Below, piece by piece: positions 56,140-64,000 of a stretch of DNA of 64,000 bases (position 1 is the first letter of the stretch; each line of letters begins with the position of its first letter). The notes under the pieces were generated by a model, which saw nothing but the letters and a program-made list of their open reading frames with translations, was not told the origin of the DNA and did not search any database. A program made the position numbers and the translations under genes. Origin of the DNA: an uncultured Lachnospiraceae bacterium. Its GTDB lineage: Bacteria; Bacillota; Clostridia; Lachnospirales; Lachnospiraceae. The stretch covers positions 57,477 to 121,476 of the forward strand of contig CATJTQ010000090.1 of the NCBI GenBank assembly GCA_949743325.1. Direction: 5' to 3'.

Positions 56140-57225
56140 ATGAAAAAATATATTTTAGGAATCAGTGTGACAGTTATTGCAGCGGTTGCATTTATCGCAC
56201 TGCTGCCTCTGCAGGCATTTTTCTCAGGGGGTGAGGAACTGCAGAAATTGTCAGATGGAGATACTGTTTCGATAGAAGTGGAGGTTCCACAGGCAGCTGG
56301 GGAGCAGGTATCATCTCTTCAGTTGAGTTTGGCTTTGTCAAATAAGGATGGAAGTCCTGCTGATGCCGGTGTGTTAGAGAATATACAGAATCTGTCTTTT
56401 GCACCGGATGAGTCGGTTTCGTCTAAAACAGAAATAGTGGAAGAGCGATATCATGAAGAAACTGGAATTTTGGATATTTATATTGCAGGAACGGAGCCTT
56501 TGTTTTCGGAAGAAGATAAACTTGCAGTTGGAAGTTTATCAGCGGAAATAGGCGCTGCGGATGATGTATATATTAAAGTAGTGGAAGATTCTTTTAAGAT
56601 AGTAAAGGGTATTTCACTAGAGACAGTTGCAAATGAGCAGGATGCGGTTGTGTTTACAAGTAAAGCAGAGGAGCCTAATGAGACAGAAGAACCAATCACA
56701 ACAGAAGAGCCAGTCACAACAGAACCAACAAGTACTGTTGAGCCAACTGCTCCACAGAGTACAGAGAGTCCTGTAACTACACAAGCGCCACAAGATACAC
56801 TAACTCCACCTGTCGACGATAAGCCAGATGGTTCGGATAATACAATGAATGACAGTTCAAAACTGCGTGAAGCATTAGATATTGCTGCTACACTTCAAGA
56901 ATCAGATTATACATCTGATAGTTTTAGTGCTTTGAAGAAGGCTGTTGAGGAAGGCAGAGCAATTTTAGCTAACCCTAATTCTACACAAGAGGAATTGGAT
57001 ACAGCGGCAGATAATATTTATAATGCTATTGGAATGCTTGTGCGTGTAAATAAAACAAGTGCTGATAATAATAACGTATCAAAAACTGCAGTTCCAGCTC
57101 AGTCTGTTAAGAAGGCTGCTCTGACTGAAGATTCAAGTACAATTGTCGTATGTATAGTTATGGCAGTTTTAAGTACTGTAGTATTATCATCAGTATTATT
57201 GTGGAAGAAACGTCAAAGCGAGTAA
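56140..57225 (+). CDS. Membrane-anchored protein with cohesin-like domain and FIVAR module
   Basis: A 361-residue surface protein encoded 26 bp after the dockerin peptidase. A signal/TM segment (about 4-24) is followed by a beta-sandwich resembling a cohesin (about 38-160: DTVSIEVEVP, GILDIYIAG, KLAVGSLSAEIGA, YIKVVEDSFKIVKG). A Thr/Glu/Pro-rich spacer (about 176-240) precedes a FIVAR three-helix module (about 243-305: LREALDIAATLQESDYTSDS). A C-terminal TM helix is followed by KKRQSE. There is no LPXTG; LTEDSS stands where a TGDSS-like motif occurs in relatives. It is the likely cell-surface receptor for the peptidase's dockerin. Confidence 0.72.
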   Translation: MKKYILGISVTVIAAVAFIALLPLQAFFSGGEELQKLSDGDTVSIEVEVPQAAGEQVSSLQLSLALSNKDGSPADAGVLENIQNLSFAPDESVSSKTEIVEERYHEETGILDIYIAGTEPLFSEEDKLAVGSLSAEIGAADDVYIKVVEDSFKIVKGISLETVANEQDAVVFTSKAEEPNETEEPITTEEPVTTEPTSTVEPTAPQSTESPVTTQAPQDTLTPPVDDKPDGSDNTMNDSSKLREALDIAATLQESDYTSDSFSALKKAVEEGRAILANPNSTQEELDTAADNIYNAIGMLVRVNKTSADNNNVSKTAVPAQSVKKAALTEDSSTIVVCIVMAVLSTVVLSSVLLWKKRQSE

Positions 57226-57322
57226 AGCATATTACAAGATAAGCTCTTGGTTTATAAATGATTAACTTATAACATTAAGATATAAAATAACTAAAGAAGC
57301 TTTACAAAACTAAATTTATATT

Positions 57323-57374
57323 ACCCCTTAAGTAGAAAATGAAAACAACTAAAATCTATTTAAGGGGTATTTTT
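57323..57374 (+). terminator. Terminator after the cohesin-like gene
   Basis: ACCCCTTAA pairs with TTAAGGGGT across a long A-rich loop, followed by ATTTTTA. It occupies part of the 371-base gene-free gap 57226-57596, whose remainder holds the next promoter. Confidence 0.75.
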
Positions 57375-57527
57375 ACGTCTAAGAATAAATCTAAATTAGT
57401 TTAAATGCTGTGGTTACAAAGCAATTTTCCCAATTAATTTCTTATTACAAATGAAAATATTTGTGATGGAAAAAAATGAAACATTGGTATATTTTTGATA
57501 TATTAAAGATTAATTGGAATTGAGCGT

Positions 57528-57556
57528 TTGACAAATATTTTTTTACACCTTATAAT
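57528..57556 (+). promoter_or_regulatory. Consensus sigma-A promoter of the YcxB-tsa operon
   Basis: TTGACA (57528-57533) and TATAAT (57551-57556) with a 17-nt spacer. Because the -35 lies at 57528, translation cannot begin there and the ATG at 57597 is the start of the following gene. Confidence 0.88.
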
Positions 57557-57596
57557 AATGAGTATAAAAATTATATGTGAAAAACGGAGGAACAAT

Positions 57597-58154
57597 ATGG
57601 AAAATAGTGATTCACAGAAGAAAGCAGAAAGTAGTGGAACAGAAATTCAGGCAGAGATTTTAGTGTCATCATCGCAGCTTTACCGTTTTAATTTGTATCA
57701 TTGTTATCTGAACAGTTCCAACGGCGCATTTGGTATTTTGTTAGGACTTATATGTTTATCATATGGGATAGCGTTTCATTCAGCGTTAGGTATAAATAAT
57801 AGTGTTATGGTAATTGTACTTGGCGTAATTTTTTTGATCTACAACCCCATATCTCTGTTTATAAAATCAAAAAGCAGATATATGTCAAATAATGCATTAA
57901 GAAAACCTATGAATTATACATTTGATGATAAAGGTTTTATTATTTCGCAAGATGATGTTTCAGAAGATATGGAATGGTCAGATCTTTATAAAGTTGTGGA
58001 GACAAAAGAATGTCTGTATTTTTTCTTTACAAGAATGCATGCCAATATTGTTCCAAAGGAAGCTTTAGGAGAAAATGCAGATAACATATATAGATTGCTG
58101 GACAAAAATATTACTGGAAAAGCAAATAAATTGAAGAAGGAACATAGAGCATGA
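57597..58154 (+). CDS. YcxB-like membrane protein
   Basis: A 185-residue protein with two central TM helices (about residues 43-62 and 65-87) and a C-terminal YcxB-like domain: YTFDDKGFIISQDDVSEDMEWSDLYKVVETKECLYFFF-type residues (about 105-143), then MHANIVPKEALGENADNIYRLL. The function of the family is unknown. The start follows CGGAGGAAC. The last four bases overlap tsaE. Confidence 0.75.
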   Translation: MENSDSQKKAESSGTEIQAEILVSSSQLYRFNLYHCYLNSSNGAFGILLGLICLSYGIAFHSALGINNSVMVIVLGVIFLIYNPISLFIKSKSRYMSNNALRKPMNYTFDDKGFIISQDDVSEDMEWSDLYKVVETKECLYFFFTRMHANIVPKEALGENADNIYRLLDKNITGKANKLKKEHRA

Positions 58155-58570
58155 TTATAGAATCATTTAGTGCGGAAGATACATTAAAAGCAGGAATAGA
58201 GATTGGAGATAGTGCAGTTTCAGGACAAGTTTATACACTGTCGGGTGATTTAGGCGTTGGCAAAACTGTTTTTACTAAAGGTGTTGCTTTAGGTTTAGGC
58301 ATTAAATCTCCAGTTAATAGCCCTACATTTACCATTATTCATGAATATGATGAAGGCCGTCTGCCGCTTTACCATTTTGATTTATACCGGATAGAAGATT
58401 CTGAAGAGATGGATGAAATTGGTTATGAAGACTATTTTTATGGAAGTGGTATATGTCTAATAGAATGGGCAGAGAGGGTGACAGATATTTTACCAGAAAA
58501 TGTTATTAAAATTTCCATAAAAAAAGATTTGGAAAAAGGATTTGATTATAGGATAATAGAAATAGATTGA
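58151..58570 (+). CDS. tsaE: tRNA t6A biosynthesis ATPase TsaE
   Basis: A 139-residue P-loop ATPase needed with TsaB and TsaD to put threonylcarbamoyl on A37 of ANN-reading tRNAs. Walker A is LSGDLGVGKTVFTKG (about residues 32-46). SPTFTIIHEYD, FDLYRIEDSEEMDEIGYEDYF and ICLIEWAERV are family motifs. ATGA overlap with the upstream gene indicates coupling; tsaB follows 25 bp later. Confidence 0.95.
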   Translation: MIIESFSAEDTLKAGIEIGDSAVSGQVYTLSGDLGVGKTVFTKGVALGLGIKSPVNSPTFTIIHEYDEGRLPLYHFDLYRIEDSEEMDEIGYEDYFYGSGICLIEWAERVTDILPENVIKISIKKDLEKGFDYRIIEID

Positions 58571-58595
58571 AAATTTAGTTGTTGCGGGAGGTAAT

Positions 58596-59318
58596 ATGAT
58601 GAGGATTTTAGCATTAGACAGCTCCGGAATGACAGCTTCCGTTGCAATTGTAGAAGAAATGAAAGTAATTGGTGAGTATACAATTACACATAAGAAGACC
58701 CATTCGCAGACACTTCTTCCAATGCTTGATGAGGTTGTTAAAATGACGGAGACAGATTTGTCAGATATAGATGCTATAGCAGTAGCCGCTGGACCAGGCT
58801 CTTTTACAGGACTTAGAATAGGTTCTGCAACTGTAAAAGGATTAGCGCATGGTCTTGGCAGTCCTATAATAGAAGTGCCTACGCTTGAGGCAATGGCATA
58901 CCAGGTTGTTGGAGGGGATGAAATAATATGCCCTATGATGGACGCAAGGAGAAATCAAGTGTATACAGCACTGTATCAATGGAGAGATAATGAATTTACA
59001 ATAGTGGAAGAACAGATGGCAGTTGCAGTAGAGGAAATTATAATGAAGGTGAATTCATATAACACCAAAACTATTTTTCTCGGTGACGGTGCAATAGCTT
59101 TTAAAGAACAGATAGAAAAGCTTACAACAGTTCCCAAAAATATTGCTCCCATTCATTCTTTGACTCAAAGAGCAGCGGCTTTAGGCGCTAGGGCAATAGA
59201 ATATTATAAAAATAATGATAAACATAATATTGTTGAAGCAAAAGATCATGAGCCTCAATATCTAAGGCTGTCACAGGCAGAGAGGGAGCGTATTGCACGT
59301 AAAGATATTGCCTTGTAG
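58596..59318 (+). CDS. tsaB: tRNA t6A biosynthesis protein TsaB
   Basis: A 240-residue ASKHA-fold partner of TsaD, required for complex assembly but not itself catalytic. ILALDSSGMTASVAIVEE, HSQTLLPMLDEVV, VAAGPGSFTGLRIGSATVKGLA and CPMMDARRNQVYTALY are diagnostic. The start follows GGGAGGTAAT. The gene order tsaE-tsaB-rimI is conserved in Firmicutes. Confidence 0.95.
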   Translation: MMRILALDSSGMTASVAIVEEMKVIGEYTITHKKTHSQTLLPMLDEVVKMTETDLSDIDAIAVAAGPGSFTGLRIGSATVKGLAHGLGSPIIEVPTLEAMAYQVVGGDEIICPMMDARRNQVYTALYQWRDNEFTIVEEQMAVAVEEIIMKVNSYNTKTIFLGDGAIAFKEQIEKLTTVPKNIAPIHSLTQRAAALGARAIEYYKNNDKHNIVEAKDHEPQYLRLSQAERERIARKDIAL

Positions 59319-59335
59319 GGCTGAGAGGAGCAAAA

Positions 59336-59785
59336 ATGCAGAATGAAGCAGCTGTTTTGCTGATGACAGAACAAGATTTGGAGCAGGTCCTAAGGATAGA
59401 AGAACGTAGCTTTACGGTTCCATGGACCGAAAAAGATTTTTTGGATGCTATAAAAAATGATTACTATTGTTTTGTTGTCTCTAAATTTTCGGATGGGGAG
59501 ATTGTTGGGTATTGCGGATTGTATCAGAGTGATACAGACGCTTATATTACCAATGTAGCCGTTGCAGAAAAATATCGCCGAAAAAGAATAGCAGAAAAAA
59601 TGCTAAATAAACTTATTGAGATTGGAAATTTGCACGGAATTATAAATTTCACCTTAGAAGTTAGGGTTAGTAATAAGCCAGCTATAAACCTTTATAAGAA
59701 ACTTGGTTTCAATAGTGTTGGAATTCGTAAGAATTTTTATAGGGAACCAGAAGAAGATGCCAATATAATGTGGCTATATGGTTAA
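59336..59785 (+). CDS. rimI: Ribosomal protein S18-alanine N-acetyltransferase RimI
   Basis: A 149-residue GNAT acetylating the N-terminal Ala of S18. FTVPWTEKDFLDAI, VAVAEKYRRKRIAEKMLNKLIE (acetyl-CoA loop, degenerate R-R-K-R-I-A) and EVRVSNKPAINLYKKLGFNSVGIRKNFY fit RimI. It follows tsaB by 17 bp with AGGAGC before the ATG. Position in the tsa cluster supports the specific name over generic GNAT. Confidence 0.9.
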   Translation: MQNEAAVLLMTEQDLEQVLRIEERSFTVPWTEKDFLDAIKNDYYCFVVSKFSDGEIVGYCGLYQSDTDAYITNVAVAEKYRRKRIAEKMLNKLIEIGNLHGIINFTLEVRVSNKPAINLYKKLGFNSVGIRKNFYREPEEDANIMWLYG

Positions 59786-59839
59786 TGATTTTAAAAATGG
59801 CTTTCTATGGACAAGTTTGCAACAATTACCACTATTTTT

Positions 59840-59868
59840 TTGACATAATAACTTTTATAATGCATATT
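59840..59868 (+). promoter_or_regulatory. Possible promoter before the zinc-ribbon gene
   Basis: TTGACA (59840-59845) is perfect; CATATT (59863-59868) at a 17-nt spacing is only a fair -10. It lies about 45 nt upstream of 59912. Confidence 0.5.
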
Positions 59869-59911
59869 AGGTTATCTTTGCGAAACTATTTGTTAAACAG
59901 GAGGAAGAAAT

Positions 59912-60157
59912 ATGCGGAAGTACGATTCGGTGAATAATAAACTTGTACAGGTGGTTTGTAATAGCTGTGGAAAGACAATAAATGTAAATAATGAGGTAAT
60001 GTTAGAGGAAGTGCTTCATGTTGAAAAGCATTGGGGCTTTTTTTCTAATCAGGATGGAGAAGCACAGAAATTTGATTTGTGTGAAAAATGTTATAAAAAA
60101 ATTATTTCCGGCTTTTTAATACCAGTAGAAAAAGATGAACTCATTGAGCTGATTTAG
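59912..60157 (+). CDS. Small protein with two CxxC pairs
   Basis: An 81-residue cytoplasmic protein. Cys pairs in VVCNSCGKTI (about residues 16-19) and FDLCEKCYKKI (about 55-58) probably bind one zinc. HVEKHWGFFSNQDGEAQKFDL is the intervening core. Proteins of this pattern occur widely in Lachnospiraceae without assigned function. The start follows CAGGAGGAAG. It precedes the RNase Z gene by 34 bp. Confidence 0.8.
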   Translation: MRKYDSVNNKLVQVVCNSCGKTINVNNEVMLEEVLHVEKHWGFFSNQDGEAQKFDLCEKCYKKIISGFLIPVEKDELIELI

Positions 60158-60191
60158 AGAGTGCGGAAGTTGAAATGTGAGGAAAATTTAA

Positions 60192-61103
60192 ATGCTTGAT
60201 GTATGTTTGTTGGGGAGCGGGGGTATGATGCCGCTCCCATACCGCAGTTTAACAGCTTTGATGGCACGTTTTAATGGAAGCAGTATTTTAATAGACTGCG
60301 GAGAGGGAACACAGGTTTCGATAAAAGCAAAACAGTGGAGTTTTAAGTCTATAGACGTTATATGCTTTACACATTACCATGCGGATCACATTAGCGGATT
60401 GCCAGGGCTATTGTTGACGATGGGTAATGCGGAGAGAACTGAACCTTTGAAGATTATAGGTCCAAAAGGATTGGAGAGAGTAGTAAACGCACTGAGAGTT
60501 ATTGCTCCGGAACTGCCTTTTTCTTTGGTATTTGTGGAACTGACAGAGTCACAGGAAATAATAGATTTGGATGGTTACAAAATAGAGGCTTTTCGTGTTA
60601 ATCACAATGTTATATGCTATGGATATAATATAGTAATACCGCGCGCAGGTAAATTTCAGCTGGATAAAGCTAAAGAACTTAATATACCAATGTGCTACTG
60701 GAGTAAACTGCAAAAAGGTGAAATAATAGTTGATGGTGACAAGGAATATACACCGCAAATGGTGTTGGGGGATGTTCGCAAAGGAATAAAAGTAACATAT
60801 TGTACAGATTCTCGGCCTACAGTGTCAATCGCAGAAAATGCTAAAGGTGCAGATTTATTTATATGTGAAGGAATGTATGGAGAAAAGGGCAAAGAGGCAA
60901 AAGCAGTAGAATACAAACATATGACATTTTACGAGGCGGCACAGTTAGCTAAAGAAGCTGATGTAAAAGAAATGTGGCTGACGCATTACAGTCCATCATT
61001 AGTTAGGGCAGAAGAATATTTGGATGATGTAAAGAAAATTTTCCCAAATACAAAAGCAGGAAAAGACCGTAAATTTGTAGAATTAGATTTTGAAGATGAT
61101 TAA
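60192..61103 (+). CDS. rnz: Ribonuclease Z
   Basis: A 303-residue metallo-beta-lactamase-fold endonuclease that matures tRNA 3' ends, needed here because the tRNA genes lack encoded CCA. LLGSGGMMPLPYRSLTALM starts the fold. The zinc motif is CFTHYHADHISGLPGLLLT (about residues 58-76). YCTDSRPT gives the later Asp, and HMTFYEAAQLAKEA and MWLTHYSP give the remaining ligands. The length is normal. Confidence 0.93.
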   Translation: MLDVCLLGSGGMMPLPYRSLTALMARFNGSSILIDCGEGTQVSIKAKQWSFKSIDVICFTHYHADHISGLPGLLLTMGNAERTEPLKIIGPKGLERVVNALRVIAPELPFSLVFVELTESQEIIDLDGYKIEAFRVNHNVICYGYNIVIPRAGKFQLDKAKELNIPMCYWSKLQKGEIIVDGDKEYTPQMVLGDVRKGIKVTYCTDSRPTVSIAENAKGADLFICEGMYGEKGKEAKAVEYKHMTFYEAAQLAKEADVKEMWLTHYSPSLVRAEEYLDDVKKIFPNTKAGKDRKFVELDFEDD

Positions 61104-61119
61104 CAAAGGGGGTTATTAA

Positions 61120-61725
61120 ATGGAAAATAAAAAAAAGAAAAGTAATCCTGTAAAAACAGTAACTTTGTTCGTTGCGGTGGCAGTAGTTCTTGTGTTAGCA
61201 GTGTACGGATTTAATGTATTATTAAAGGGCAGCACAAATAAAGATGATGGAAAAAGATCAGAAACTCAAAAACTTTTAGATAAAAACTTGGATGACAGTT
61301 ATCCGGCGACTGAGAGGGAAGTAGTAAAAGTATATTGCCGTATAATGAAGGAAATGTATTCAGGTGAGTGCTCAGAAGATCAGATCCAAGGTCTTTTTGG
61401 CCAGATGAGAAAGCTTTATGATGAGGAACTTATTTCTCAAAATTCATATGATAATCAATTTAAGGAATTACAGGAAGAATTGAAAAGTTATAAGAAAAGT
61501 AAGAAAAAAGTTGTCAATTATTCCATTGCTGATTCTGATAAAGTAAAAAAAGGTATGTATGAAGGTTACGAGCAAGCGCTTGTTGATGTGACTTTAAGCT
61601 TGAAAGAAAAATCAGAGTGGCAGCATGTTAATCAGGAATTTGTAATGAGAAAAGATGATGACGGCAGATGGAAAATTCTTGGTTGGTATCAAATAGATTC
61701 AGAAGTGGAAGAGACAGACAAGTAG
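61120..61725 (+). CDS. Single-pass membrane protein, DUF6715-like
   Basis: A 201-residue protein: a Lys-rich start ([13 protein letters not shown]), one TM helix (about residues 13-34), then an external domain with helices ([20 protein letters not shown]) and a final NTF2-like-looking strand set ([20 protein letters not shown]). The pattern matches DUF6715 of Clostridia. The function is unknown. Located between rnz and tsaD, 16 bp from each, so it is cotranscribed. Confidence 0.75.
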   Translation: MENKKKKSNPVKTVTLFVAVAVVLVLAVYGFNVLLKGSTNKDDGKRSETQKLLDKNLDDSYPATEREVVKVYCRIMKEMYSGECSEDQIQGLFGQMRKLYDEELISQNSYDNQFKELQEELKSYKKSKKKVVNYSIADSDKVKKGMYEGYEQALVDVTLSLKEKSEWQHVNQEFVMRKDDDGRWKILGWYQIDSEVEETDK

Positions 61726-61741
61726 ACAGAGGGATAGATTA

Positions 61742-62764
61742 ATGTGCAAAAATATTAACATACTTGCGATTGAAAGTTCATGCGATGAGACTGCAGCAGC
61801 GGTAGTTAGAAATGGGCGTGAAGTTCTATCAAATATAATTTCTTCACAGATAGATATTCATAAAATATATGGCGGGGGAGTGCCAGAAATTGCTTCTAGA
61901 AAGCATATACAAAAGATAAATCAGGTTACAGATGAGGCCATGCAGAGAGCCGGATTGTCTTTTAATGATTTAGATGCAGTAGCTGTTACATATGGACCTG
62001 GTCTTGTTGGTGCACTGTTAGTTGGTGTGGCATATGCTAAAGCTCTCAGCTACAGCACAAATCTCCCCCTTGTTGGAGTTCATCATATAGAAGGCCATAT
62101 TTCTGCCAATTACATAGAAAATAAGAATTTAGAACCACCATTTTTATGTCTTGTCGTATCAGGCGGACATACTCATCTTGTTATTGTCAAAGATTATGGA
62201 GAATTTGAAATATTGGGACGAACACGTGATGATGCTGCAGGTGAGGCTTTTGATAAGGTTGCGAGGGCAATAGGATTAGGCTATCCGGGAGGCCCAAAGA
62301 TTGAAAAGATATCACATAATGGAAATTCTGAGGCTATAACTTTTCCCGAAGCAAAAATACAGGACGCACCATATGATTTTAGCTTTAGTGGGGTAAAGTC
62401 TTCTGTGTTAAATTATCTTAATGGAGCGAAAATGAAAAATCAGACGATTAACGAAGCTGATGTGGCTGCTTCTTTTCAACATTCGGTTTTTAGTGTGCTT
62501 ACTAAAAAAGCTATATCAGCTGCAAAGGAGTATAATATTGATAAGCTTGCTATTGCAGGGGGTGTTGCATCAAATTCTGTGTTGCGTACAACTATAGAAT
62601 CTGCCTGCCAAAAAGAAAATATAAAATTTTATTATCCTTCGCCGATATTTTGTACAGACAATGCTGCAATGATAGGTGTAGCAGCTTATTATGAATTTTT
62701 GAAGGGTGTCAGACATGGGCTTGATTTAAATGCTGTTCCCAATCTGAAGTTAGGTGAACGTTGA
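61742..62764 (+). CDS. tsaD: tRNA t6A threonylcarbamoyltransferase TsaD
   Basis: A 340-residue catalytic subunit of t6A synthesis. [16 protein letters not shown] is the ATP-binding start. The metal motif [11 protein letters not shown] lies at about residues 110-120. [33 protein letters not shown] and [13 protein letters not shown] are also intact. The start follows AGAGGGATAG. Its TGA overlaps the ispD ATG by one base. Confidence 0.97.
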   Translation: MCKNINILAIESSCDETAAAVVRNGREVLSNIISSQIDIHKIYGGGVPEIASRKHIQKINQVTDEAMQRAGLSFNDLDAVAVTYGPGLVGALLVGVAYAKALSYSTNLPLVGVHHIEGHISANYIENKNLEPPFLCLVVSGGHTHLVIVKDYGEFEILGRTRDDAAGEAFDKVARAIGLGYPGGPKIEKISHNGNSEAITFPEAKIQDAPYDFSFSGVKSSVLNYLNGAKMKNQTINEADVAASFQHSVFSVLTKKAISAAKEYNIDKLAIAGGVASNSVLRTTIESACQKENIKFYYPSPIFCTDNAAMIGVAAYYEFLKGVRHGLDLNAVPNLKLGER

Positions 62765-63465
62765 TGGATATAATAAAAAGAACAGCTGCTGTTGTACTTG
62801 CTGGAGGAAGTGGGAAGAGAATGAACAGCAGCACAAAAAAACAATATATAGATATTCAGGGAAGACCGCTGATTTATTATTCTCTTGCTGCATTCGAAAA
62901 AAGTAATATTAATGATGTTGTGCTTGTGTGTGCGCAGGGAGAAGAAGACTATTGCAGAGAAGAGATTGTTAAAAAATATGCTTTTCATAAAGTAGTTAGT
63001 GTTGTTACTGGTGGAAAAGAACGTTATAATTCTGTTTTTGAGGGATTAAAGGTGTTAAAGGATATTGAATATGTTTTGATTCATGATGGAGCAAGACCAT
63101 TTATATCACAAGATATTATTGCTCGTACCATTAAAACAGTTCATGAATATGATGCATGTGTGGTAGGCGTGCCTTCAAAAGATACTGTCAAAATTGCGGA
63201 TAGCAATGATTTTATACAATTCACTCCTAAGAGAAGCAGTGTTTGGAATATTCAAACGCCACAAGCGTTTAAGTATTCTCTTGTTTATGGTGCTTATGAA
63301 AAAATCTTGAGTTCAGATTGTGATTTAGAGATAACAGACGATGCAATGGTAGTGGAAAATGCAGTTTCATTTCCGATTAAATTGATAGAAGGTTCATATT
63401 CTAATATTAAGATTACTACTATAGAAGACTTGAGAGGTGTTGAATCATACAATTTTGAAGACTAG
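62764..63465 (+). CDS. ispD: 2-C-methyl-D-erythritol 4-phosphate cytidylyltransferase
   Basis: A 233-residue enzyme of the MEP isoprenoid route. AVVLAGGSGKRMNSSTKKQYIDIQGRPLIYYSL holds the CTP-binding GGxGxRM and KQ motifs. VLIHDGARPFIS, VGVPSKDTVK, RSSVWNIQTPQAFKY and ITDDAMVVE are family motifs. I use ATG 62764, which overlaps the tsaD stop as TGATG; the TTG one codon earlier is an alternative. No ispF is adjacent. Confidence 0.93.
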   Translation: MDIIKRTAAVVLAGGSGKRMNSSTKKQYIDIQGRPLIYYSLAAFEKSNINDVVLVCAQGEEDYCREEIVKKYAFHKVVSVVTGGKERYNSVFEGLKVLKDIEYVLIHDGARPFISQDIIARTIKTVHEYDACVVGVPSKDTVKIADSNDFIQFTPKRSSVWNIQTPQAFKYSLVYGAYEKILSSDCDLEITDDAMVVENAVSFPIKLIEGSYSNIKITTIEDLRGVESYNFED

Positions 63466-63520
63466 GTGAATTAGTTGTATCAAAAAATGAAAAAAAATAA
63501 AAAGTTTTTTAAAAAAGATG

Positions 63521-63549
63521 TTGACAAATGCAATTCAAAGTGATAATAT
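63521..63549 (+). promoter_or_regulatory. Promoter of the tRNA-Ser genes
   Basis: TTGACA (63521-63526) is followed by GATAAT at a 15-nt spacing (63542-63547) or TAATAT at 17 nt (63544-63549); which one serves as -10 is unclear. It lies about 40 nt before the first tRNA. Confidence 0.65.
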
Positions 63550-63589
63550 ACTACTTGCGTTGGCAATGAGACAAGCAATGCATACATAT

Positions 63590-63675
63590 GGAGAGGTGTC
63601 CGAGTGGTTTAAGGAGCTGGTCTTGAAAACCAGTGATTCCGAAAGGGACCGTGGGTTCGAATCCCACCTTCTCCG
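63590..63675 (+). tRNA. tRNA-Ser (anticodon TGA)
   Basis: An 86-nt class II tRNA. GGAGAGG pairs with CTTCTCC, the anticodon arm CTGGT/ACCAG encloses CTTGAAA (anticodon TGA), the long variable arm lies at GATTCCGAAAGGGACC, and the T arm is GTGGGTTCGAATCCCAC. Discriminator G63675. CCA is not encoded. Confidence 0.94.
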
Positions 63676-63723
63676 TTTTACAATATAATACATCAATTAT
63701 AGAAGTAGAGATTCAGCCCTTGT

Positions 63724-63813
63724 GGAGAAGTACCCAAGCTGGCCGAAGGGGCTCCCCTGGAAAGGGAGTAGGTCGTTAACAGCGGCGCGAGGGTTCAAAT
63801 CCCTCCTTCTCCG
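63724..63813 (+). tRNA. tRNA-Ser (anticodon GGA)
   Basis: A 90-nt class II tRNA. GGAGAAG pairs with CTTCTCC. The anticodon arm CTCCC/GGGAG encloses CTGGAAA (anticodon GGA). A long variable arm follows, and the T arm has GGGTTCAAATCCC. Discriminator G63813. Together with the TGA isoacceptor it reads the UCN codons. Confidence 0.94.
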
Positions 63814-63858
63814 TTGTTTTAATACAATTTTGGAATGTAAAAAAATCCAAAAAAGGTA

Positions 63859-63887
63859 TTGACAAGGATAAGTTGTTGTGATATATT
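63859..63887 (+). promoter_or_regulatory. Ribosomal RNA operon promoter
   Basis: TTGACA (63859-63864) and TATATT (63882-63887) with a 17-nt spacer. The downstream leader matches the usual Firmicutes 16S upstream region, so this should drive an rrn operon. Confidence 0.75.
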
Positions 63888-64000
63888 GTAACAGTTGCTG
63901 AAAACACAGCAGCACAGAACATTGAAAACTGAACAGTAATGCAACCCTGAAAATTCTAAAAGAAAAGTGGGTAAAACCACAAGAAATAGAGATTTCAGAA
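63888..64000 (+). other. Leader of an rRNA operon (16S gene beyond the window)
   Basis: The phrase AACATTGAAAACTGAACAGT (63919-63938) is characteristic of the region just 5' of 16S rRNA genes in Firmicutes. The window ends before the mature 16S 5' end. No coding signal is present. Confidence 0.7.

Noticed and set aside
57528..57596. 23-codon N-terminal extension of the YcxB-like protein
   Set aside because: The extension covers the promoter itself; CGGAGGAAC before 57597 marks the start.
63697..63915. 72-codon minus-strand open frame
   Set aside because: It runs through tRNA-Ser (GGA) and the rRNA promoter. It is a known type of spurious ORF over tRNA genes.

Overview
The window is AT-rich chromosomal DNA from a low-GC Gram-positive anaerobe, most likely a member of the Clostridia near Lachnospiraceae. 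The support is the linked sets cdaA-cdaR-glmM, mreB-flgF-flgG-flgJ, comFC-yvyF, tsaE-tsaB-rimI/tsaD/ispD and secA-prfB, strong GGAGG ribosome binding sites, frequent TTG/GTG starts, consensus sigma-A promoters with 17-nt spacers, and several Clostridia-type hypothetical families. Nearly everything is on the + strand. The exceptions are a cyclophilin at the left end, a small accessory patch at 28.3-30.1 kb and one membrane protein at 41.7 kb.

Layout. 0-8 kb: cyclophilin (-), a ParA-type ATPase with a Lys/Ala-rich partner, an iron alcohol dehydrogenase, an ammonium transporter fused to a PII domain behind a leader hairpin, a CPBP membrane protease, tRNA-Gln, CvfB and RidA. 8-14.6 kb: MreB, flagellar rod genes (FlgF-like, FlgG, FlgJ), RecD2, ComFC and YvyF. 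14.6-20 kb: two membrane proteins, then diadenylate cyclase, its YbbR regulator, GlmM and HPr. 20-26.9 kb: a GDP-D-rhamnose cluster (glycosyltransferase, ManC, Gmd, Rmd) ending in a large membrane-anchored protein of unknown role. 27-34.6 kb: an M29 aminopeptidase, then a decayed accessory zone with a deleted serine hydrolase gene, a broken aldo/keto reductase, short coding scraps and a 103-bp inverted-repeat element. This zone surrounds intact genes (membrane protein, GNAT, CbrC, HPF, flavodoxin, CMD-cupin). 34.7-41.7 kb: SecA, RF2 (read through a +1 frameshift at a UAA codon), an ACT protein, homoserine dehydrogenase and an iPGM-like proposed homoserine kinase. 42.6-50.8 kb: a compact run of two-component system, lipoprotein, two permeases, ABC ATPase and two surface-exposed membrane proteins. 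50.9-57.2 kb: a 1712-residue secreted M60-type metallopeptidase carrying a dockerin, followed 26 bp later by a membrane-anchored protein with a cohesin-like domain and a FIVAR module. 57.5-63.5 kb: YcxB-like protein, tRNA t6A synthesis genes, RNase Z and IspD. 63.5-64 kb: two tRNA-Ser genes and the promoter and leader of an rRNA operon whose 16S gene lies beyond the window.

The most promising unusual system is the dockerin-metallopeptidase/cohesin-anchor pair, which looks like a one-enzyme cell-surface complex aimed at glycoproteins, possibly mucin. Its neighbour, the two-component/ABC operon, may sense or respond to envelope or host-derived signals. Other noteworthy points are the Amt-PII fusion with a probable attenuator, and the RF2 frameshift site with UAA in place of the usual UGA. 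All functional assignments come from motif and sequence recognition by eye; no database search was run.
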